Shown here: one piece after another, positions 15,735 through 19,794 of the stretch
How positions within the stretch are numbered: the first letter of the stretch is position 1
Layout: each line of letters begins with the position of its first letter
Assembly: GCA_016297915.1 (NCBI GenBank)
Contig: JAEDFU010000018.1
Location: forward strand, 1-19,794
From: Clostridia bacterium
GTDB lineage: Bacteria; Bacillota; Clostridia; Christensenellales; UBA1242
Length of the DNA stretch: 19,794 nt
Reading direction: 5' to 3'
The notes under the pieces: model-generated
Databases searched by the model: none
What the model was told of the DNA's origin: nothing
Seen by the model: the letters and a program-made list of their open reading frames with translations, nothing else
Position numbers and translations under genes: made by a program

Positions 15735-16229
15735 TTATTTGTTTGTTTCTACTTTGTGTCCGCAATAATCACAATGCCAGCCGTCAGAAGTCTTTGTCAT
15801 CTTACCGCCACAGTTAGGACATTTGGATGATGAGGCTGACGAATTAATAGCTTTTTTGTTTGTAGTCAACTTTTGACCGTCAAATAGATATCCTTGCAGA
15901 TATTGTTTGGTTATAAGTGTTTGAACATGACCTTTGACCTGATCTTCCGGTGTGCTTAATTGTAAAGCAATGTCCGCAGTTGTTTCGAGTTTTTCGGATA
16001 CTATTGCGTTATAAATTCTATTAAGTGTAATACAATTTCCATATGCAATAAATAGCATTGGGCTACCATAAAAACCAAATACAACCATTATTATCCCAAG
16101 TGCAAGCAGTAGTCCACTTGCTTTTGCACCAATAATAATTGTAGGAATTCCGCCGATAAAGCAGAGAAGTCCAAAAATTGCCAAAATTAGTAGTATTACG
16201 GATTTGTTTTTTAATTTATTATTTTTCAT
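15735..16229 (-). CDS. Membrane protein with winged-helix-like region and C-terminal zinc ribbon
   Basis: The 164-residue product has two membrane helices near the N-terminus (about 12-33 and 38-64) in a Gly/Ile/Leu-rich region. A helical segment resembling a winged helix follows (IYNAIVSEKLETTADIALQLSTPEDQVKGHVQTLITKQYLQGY, split as two helices and a wing). It ends with a zinc ribbon CPNCGGKMTKTSDGWHCDYCG. Such proteins are common in clostridia and their function is not established. The ATG at 16229 has GGAG 12 nt upstream, a long spacing; a TTG six codons earlier is possible. It lies 56 nt downstream of rubrerythrin on the same strand and could be read through from it. Confidence 0.65.
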   Translation of the reverse strand: MKNNKLKNKSVILLILAIFGLLCFIGGIPTIIIGAKASGLLLALGIIMVVFGFYGSPMLFIAYGNCITLNRIYNAIVSEKLETTADIALQLSTPEDQVKGHVQTLITKQYLQGYLFDGQKLTTNKKAINSSASSSKCPNCGGKMTKTSDGWHCDYCGHKVETNK

Positions 16230-16285
16230 ACAATAATTATACTCCAAAAATTTAAAAAATGAAATTAAATTTTTGAAAAAACCTT

Positions 16286-16828
16286 TTAATAATTGGTATT
16301 TGCAATCTCAAAATAACTTTGAGGATGTGAGCAAACTGGGCAAACAGTAGGGGCTTTGACTCCAACGCAAATATGACCACAATTGCGACATTCCCAAACT
16401 TTTACTTCGGATTTTTCAAATACAGAATTAGTTTCTACATTTTTAAGTAGTGCTCTGTATCTTTCCTCATGGTGTTTTTCGATTTGTGCTACTCCCAAGA
16501 ACTTTTGAGCTAGGTCATCAAAACCCTCAGCTTTGGCAACCCTTGCAAATTCCTCGTACATATCTGTCCATTCGTAATTTTCGCCCTCTGCTGCAGCAGT
16601 CAAGTTTTCTTCGGTGTTTCCAAGTCCGTTTAATTCTTTGAACCACATTTTTGCATGTTCTTTTTCGTTATCTGCAGTTTTCAAAAACATTTCGGCAATC
16701 TGTTCCATGCCTTCTTTTTTTGCTACAGAAGCAAAGTATGTGTACTTATTTCTTGCTTGGCTTTCACCAGCAAAAGCTGTTTGCAAATTCTTTTCGGTTT
16801 GTGTACCTTTGTATTTACTATCTTTCAT
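16286..16828 (-). CDS. rbr: Rubrerythrin
   Basis: Rubrerythrin reduces hydrogen peroxide to water in anaerobes, taking electrons through a rubredoxin-like site. The 180-residue protein has the ferritin-like diiron domain first: AFAGESQARNKY (Glu22), DNEKEH (Glu55, His58), MYEEFARVAKAEGF, and AQIEKHHEERY with Glu117 and the following His/Glu. A C-terminal rubredoxin domain has CRNC (147-150) and CPVC (163-166). This is the classic two-domain length. TAGGAGAG precedes the ATG. A strong promoter with a palindrome over its -10 lies upstream. The desulfoferrodoxin gene is the next gene upstream on the same strand, so the two form an oxygen-defence pair with separate promoters. Confidence 0.96.
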   Translation of the reverse strand: MKDSKYKGTQTEKNLQTAFAGESQARNKYTYFASVAKKEGMEQIAEMFLKTADNEKEHAKMWFKELNGLGNTEENLTAAAEGENYEWTDMYEEFARVAKAEGFDDLAQKFLGVAQIEKHHEERYRALLKNVETNSVFEKSEVKVWECRNCGHICVGVKAPTVCPVCSHPQSYFEIANTNY

Positions 16829-16849
16829 ATTTCTCTCCTAAACTTTTTT

Positions 16850-16888
16850 TATAATACGATTATATCTAAAATTAAATATTGGTGTCAA
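16850..16888 (-). promoter_or_regulatory. rbr promoter with palindromic operator over the -10
   Basis: On the minus strand a consensus TTGACA (complement of 16883-16888), an 18-nt spacer and a consensus TATAAT (complement of 16859-16864). The -10 is one arm of a perfect 15-bp palindrome TATAAT-acg-ATTATA (16850-16864). Its arms resemble the Fur/PerR-type half-site TTATAAT, but the central spacer is 3 nt instead of the 1 nt of a classical PerR box. Confidence 0.65.
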
Positions 16889-16945
16889 TTATTTTCAAAG
16901 CAAACATTATTTCTTACAGTTGTATGAGTGATTTTTCAAAAACAA

Positions 16946-17320
16946 TTATTTTTTCCACAAACTATGCAAATTGCAATATGCAAAAACTGCTTCAATTATT
17001 TCATCTTTGTTAATATTAAATGTAACTGTTGGGGCGGTGTTTGGGGAAAGTCTTTTGAATTGATTTCCTGTGCTTGTCTGTAGCTTAACCCATTCAATAT
17101 AATGATCTGTAGTCATTGGGTGTGGGATTTCACCAATATTTACGGTTACTTTTCCACATTTTACCGAATAGACAGGGAGGTGTTTTTCTTTTGCTCCATC
17201 ATTAGTATTTGGACTCAGCACCTCCAACTTTTCGCCACAACAAATTAGTGGCACTCCGCTGTCGTTAACCTTGACAACGATATTTCCGCAGTGTTTGCAA
17301 TAATAAAAATTTTGTTCCAT
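16946..17320 (-). CDS. dfx: Desulfoferrodoxin (superoxide reductase)
   Basis: This 124-residue protein reduces superoxide to peroxide without releasing oxygen, feeding the peroxide to rubrerythrin. The N-terminal desulforedoxin domain has a Cys4 iron site: C8-K-H-C11 and the adjacent pair C27-C28. The catalytic centre ligands are all visible: His47 in the EKHLPV motif with its Lys46, His67 and His73 in HPMTTDHYIEW, and Cys116 and His119 in AYCNLHSLW. It is therefore a two-iron desulfoferrodoxin rather than a one-iron neelaredoxin. AGGAGAAAAG precedes the ATG. Its own promoter and a palindromic leader lie upstream. Confidence 0.96.
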   Translation of the reverse strand: MEQNFYYCKHCGNIVVKVNDSGVPLICCGEKLEVLSPNTNDGAKEKHLPVYSVKCGKVTVNIGEIPHPMTTDHYIEWVKLQTSTGNQFKRLSPNTAPTVTFNINKDEIIEAVFAYCNLHSLWKK

Positions 17321-17344
17321 TTTCTTTTCTCCTTTGATTTATTT

Positions 17345-17399
17345 GATTGCGAAGTTGAGTAACTCAAGAGTTTCTTGCAATCTTAAAATAATTATAGCA
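17345..17399 (-). promoter_or_regulatory. dfx promoter and leader dyad
   Basis: On the minus strand a consensus TATAAT with an upstream TGC (17391-17399) forms an extended -10; the -35 is weak. Directly after the expected start site the leader has outer arms GATTGC (17345-17350)/GCAATC (17377-17382) enclosing a 13-bp palindrome TTGAGT-a-ACTCAA (17355-17367). It may be an operator or a leader hairpin. Confidence 0.5.
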
Positions 17400-17433
17400 T
17401 ATTTTTTTTAATGTGTATTAATAAAATTTCATT

Positions 17434-19413
17434 TTATTTTCTTTTGTGCTTTATTTTGAGTATAATCACTACAAGTGAAATTGCAATAATCCCAACACCA
17501 GTTAAAATTATTGTAAGATAAACTTTTGTTTTGTGTGAAAGCCTGCCATCTTGATGATCGTCATTTTCGTTTGGACTGTCATTAGTTGAATTGTCACCAC
17601 CAGGAGTATCAGGGCTAGGGTTAGGTGACGCTTCTTTTTTTAATGTTATTATCATGGTTGTTTCTTTGTAATTTTCTTTGTTTTCGTCCACATAAATTGC
17701 GGTTGCACTTGTCAAATTGACTAGTGACAAATTGGGGGTTTCCCACTGCCAACCGCTAGGTAAGGGAATATCAGCAAGTGTTATAGCTTCGCTTGAATAC
17801 TTAATTTCTTTATTGGGTCTTGTTGGAGTATCAATTGGCAAAATTTCAAATTGCAAATCAAAACTTCCAGTGTATTTTCCAATTCCGGTTATTGTAATTT
17901 CGGCAATCCCAACATTTGTGTTATGTCTATATGAAATAGTGTAGTCTATATTACTAATTAAGGTCTGCGAATTAAGAGATACTTCTACTAGTGGACAAAG
18001 TGGCTGACCAGTAAAAGACAAAGCGTCAATATTGCTGTGATTTGCTGATGCAATATCAATTTTTTGTTCCACTTCTTGTATTTCTTGCAAAACAGTATAT
18101 GCTTTTATTCTGCCGGCATAAACATAACTATTCCAATCACCTGAGAACTTATAATGTGTATTATTGCTCGAGTTTAGTGAGTACAAAATATATGCACTCC
18201 CACCATTATGACTGCTAATGCTTACAACAACCGAATAATAAGAGCTTTTATCAATTTTTGCCAACTTATCCAACATAATTGTGTGATAACCGCCATATTC
18301 CAAAACTCGCTCGCCAGTTGCAGAGAGAGTTCCGCTCTCTGGGTTTTTGGGGTCGGTTAAGTTAGTATAAACTTGAACTTTGCAAGTCAAATTGTACCCA
18401 TAAGTCCCAACATTAATGGCCTTAACATATTCATTATGCTTGTCATCACCCTTTTTTGCCACAAAAACATTTGCAACGCATTTGGAATTTGTTTCGCTAC
18501 GCATAGGAGATTCTAAAACATTGTCATAAAAATAATTGAAATCAAATTCAGATTTATTTGCATATTTAAACCCACAAATATTGCCAACACTACTATCGTA
18601 CGAGAGATAAAAGTATGGAAGAGTATTATAACTATTTTTGATTATCCAACCACCATTTTGGCTCGCAGTTTTTGGCTGAAATTTGTTTGCGGAGATTGTA
18701 TCGTCCCAACCCACAATTGTCATTGCGTGTGAAATTCCGTCGCGAGTTTCGCCCAAGGTATTGTAATATTTAACTTCTCGTGCATTATAATAAGACCCTG
18801 TTACAGCACCATATTTTGCAATGGCTCGCTTGATTTCATTTATTCTATGAGTACCAGTGTTGTAGAGATCCATTTTTTCGGCATCAAGAAGCCTATACAA
18901 ATTGTTTTCATAAGCGTTAGCATTGTGAGCCACACCTCCAGCAACAGGAGCACACCATTGGGAAAGAATTAAAAATGTATTATCCGAACTTCCAGTTACA
19001 TTCCATTTATCATTTGCATAAACCCCATCTGTATTATTAAGTGGATCTTTGTCTCTGTTATGCATTCGATATGCAATTTGTTGTGGTGAAAAACGCAAAG
19101 TATCTTTTGTGTTATTGTCTAATCTGTCCTTTAAAACCGATGTTTCAGATGCACTTGCAGTTGCATAAGCCCAGCAAATTTGAGTGCTTCCTTGGTCTAG
19201 ATTTGGGGTTACAATGTCATAATTGCAACTATTATATCTTTCTTGCCTCGCAATCTCATCAACACTCATAGAGTTGAGTGTGGTCAAATCGGAGATGGCG
19301 TCAGCAAAAATATCATCATATTTAACAAACCCTGTAAAACATGATACACATAACATTAAGACTATTAAAAATGCTAATATTTTTGCTTTTGACTGGTTAC
19401 AATACTTTTTCAT
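17434..19413 (-). CDS. Membrane-anchored C1 (papain-like) cysteine protease
   Basis: The 659-residue protein is exported (signal peptide about 1-37) and carries a C1 peptidase domain (about 60-270). The catalytic set is complete: oxyanion Gln74 in DQGSTQICWAY, nucleophile Cys80, His229 in GISHAMTIVGWDD and Asn260 in GGWIIKNSYN. A lectin-like beta region follows (about 290-440), as in clostridial surface proteases of the Cwp84 type. Next is an Ig-like module ending VGIAEITITGIGKYTGSF, a Pro/Asn/Asp-rich linker and a C-terminal membrane helix (VYLTIILTGVGIIAISLVVIIL) with a KIKHKRK stop. It is thus tethered to the cell rather than held by cell-wall-binding repeats. There is no Shine-Dalgarno site before the ATG. 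Likely roles are surface protein processing or peptide supply. Confidence 0.88.
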   Translation of the reverse strand: MKKYCNQSKAKILAFLIVLMLCVSCFTGFVKYDDIFADAISDLTTLNSMSVDEIARQERYNSCNYDIVTPNLDQGSTQICWAYATASASETSVLKDRLDNNTKDTLRFSPQQIAYRMHNRDKDPLNNTDGVYANDKWNVTGSSDNTFLILSQWCAPVAGGVAHNANAYENNLYRLLDAEKMDLYNTGTHRINEIKRAIAKYGAVTGSYYNAREVKYYNTLGETRDGISHAMTIVGWDDTISANKFQPKTASQNGGWIIKNSYNTLPYFYLSYDSSVGNICGFKYANKSEFDFNYFYDNVLESPMRSETNSKCVANVFVAKKGDDKHNEYVKAINVGTYGYNLTCKVQVYTNLTDPKNPESGTLSATGERVLEYGGYHTIMLDKLAKIDKSSYYSVVVSISSHNGGSAYILYSLNSSNNTHYKFSGDWNSYVYAGRIKAYTVLQEIQEVEQKIDIASANHSNIDALSFTGQPLCPLVEVSLNSQTLISNIDYTISYRHNTNVGIAEITITGIGKYTGSFDLQFEILPIDTPTRPNKEIKYSSEAITLADIPLPSGWQWETPNLSLVNLTSATAIYVDENKENYKETTMIITLKKEASPNPSPDTPGGDNSTNDSPNENDDHQDGRLSHKTKVYLTIILTGVGIIAISLVVIILKIKHKRK

Positions 19414-19424
19414 GTTACGGCACT

Positions 19425-19453
19425 ATAATAACATATTTTGTATAATAGGGCAA
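19425..19453 (-). promoter_or_regulatory. Candidate promoter of the C1 protease, near-leaderless
   Basis: On the minus strand TTGCCC, a 17-nt spacer and TATTAT end only 11 nt before the ATG. Transcription would start about 4 nt ahead of the start codon, consistent with the missing ribosome-binding site. Confidence 0.35.
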
Positions 19454-19557
19454 ATAGGGTTGGCATATTTTTGATAAATATAAAGATTAATATGATTAGT
19501 GTACAATTAACACAGTACACTTATTCAAAAAAGAACAAATTTGGGCAAATTCGGAAG

Positions 19558-19739
19558 TTTTTTGGTGCAGACGGAAGACTCGTCAATATGAGCGAGGCGA
19601 ATATTTGTCGGAGCTGGAGTGCTAGCACTCCAAAAAAAGCGACGACTACTGAGTTCGAAAGATAGCATGCGCTATCTAAAAGCTGAAAGGCTTTTGTCTC
19701 TTAGGGTGAAACAAAAAAGCAAGTCACAAGGACTTGCAA
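19558..19739 (-). repeat. tRNA-Leu-like 3'-end-anchored structured repeat unit, 182 bp
   Basis: This is the one complete unit at the right edge; its first 55 nt (19558-19612) recur exactly at 19740-19794. On the minus strand it ends in CGAGTCTTCCGTCTGCACC, like the acceptor/T-arm end of a tRNA-Leu. The + strand shows hairpins GGAGTGC/GCACTCC (19616-19631), AGATAGC/GCTATCT (19660-19677), AAAAGC/GCTTTT (19678-19695) and a terminator GCAAGTC/GACTTGC (19719-19737) flanked by A6 and T6. The segment is not a tRNA: no cloverleaf can be drawn. It shares block order and conserved cores with the unit at 17-200. There is no gene in 19414-19794. Confidence 0.75.
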
Positions 19740-19745
19740 TTTTTT
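19713..19745. terminator. Intrinsic terminator inside the right-hand repeat
   Basis: GCAAGTC (19719-19725) pairs with GACTTGC (19731-19737) around ACAAG, with A6 on the left (19713-19718) and T6 on the right (19740-19745). On the minus strand it sits just after the tRNA-Leu-like CC(A) end, as the tRNA-Ser terminator does at 179-196. Confidence 0.75.
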
Positions 19746-19794
19746 GGTGCAGACGGAAGACTCGTCAATATGAGCGAGGCGAATATTTGTCGGA
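19740..19794 (-). repeat. Partial second copy of the right-hand repeat unit, cut by the window end
   Basis: The 55 nt are identical to 19558-19612. They include the complement of a tRNA-Leu-like 3' end (GGTGCAGACGG) and the conserved core GAGCGAGGCGAA...TTGTCGG. The unit continues beyond the window. By analogy with the left edge, a minus-strand tRNA-Leu gene is expected further right. Confidence 0.75.

Noticed and set aside
17420..17438. AATAAAAT/ATTTTATT hairpin as terminator of the C1 protease gene
   Set aside because: The stem is all A-T, overlaps the stop codon and lacks a following T-run on the minus strand.
19558..19794. A tRNA-Leu gene or pseudogene at the right edge
   Set aside because: Only the 3' acceptor/T-arm end resembles tRNA; upstream sequence gives no D-arm, anticodon arm or 5' acceptor half.
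19558..19794. CRISPR array or integron attC cassettes
   Set aside because: The repeat period is 182 bp with no short repeat/spacer alternation, no cas or integron integrase gene is present, and the GTTRRRY/RYYYAAC ends of attC are absent.

Overview
The window is A+T-rich and reads as a chromosomal segment of a strictly anaerobic, endospore-forming Clostridia-type Firmicute, probably an uncultivated gut lineage. The reasons are the sporulation/germination genes (SPOCS-LysM protein, spoIIR, sleB, ypeB), the oxygen-defence pair rubrerythrin and desulfoferrodoxin, strong Shine-Dalgarno sites, many intrinsic terminators, and a surface cysteine protease and Cys-rich lipoprotein of gut-clostridial style. 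No phage, transposase, CRISPR array or plasmid gene was seen.

Layout. Positions 1-297 hold tRNA-Ser(CGA) on the minus strand. Just downstream of it is a ~184-bp structured unit that ends in a second copy of the tRNA 3' end. 483-2751: a MazG-like pyrophosphohydrolase, a convergent SIMPL-domain secreted protein, an unrecognised four-helix membrane protein and a short Cys-rich lipoprotein. 2964-4841 (minus): deoB-deoD, nucleoside salvage. 5115-9425 (plus): a spore block made of a SipL-like SPOCS/LysM protein followed by spoIIR-sleB-ypeB. 9483-10880 (minus): pyruvate kinase. 11076-15695 (plus): a tightly packed MarR-like regulator, cysS, a YbxB/RsmC-like methyltransferase and a large orphan lipoprotein. 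15735-19413 (minus): a membrane zinc-ribbon protein, rubrerythrin, desulfoferrodoxin and a membrane-anchored C1 (papain-like) protease. 19558-19794: one complete 182-bp unit plus the start of a second, of the same family as the left-hand unit but ending in a tRNA-Leu-like 3' end.

Most genes are ordinary housekeeping, sporulation or oxygen-defence genes. The unusual feature is the pair of ~182-184-bp tRNA-3'-end-anchored units at the two window edges. They share block order, spacing, two conserved sequence cores and a set of hairpins whose sequences differ but whose pairing is kept. Each unit carries its own intrinsic terminator and a copy of a tRNA acceptor/T-arm 3' end, Ser-type on the left and Leu-type on the right. 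They look like a family of small repeated elements that sit behind tRNA genes and rebuild the tRNA end. Their mobility, transcription and function are inference and could not be tested here.
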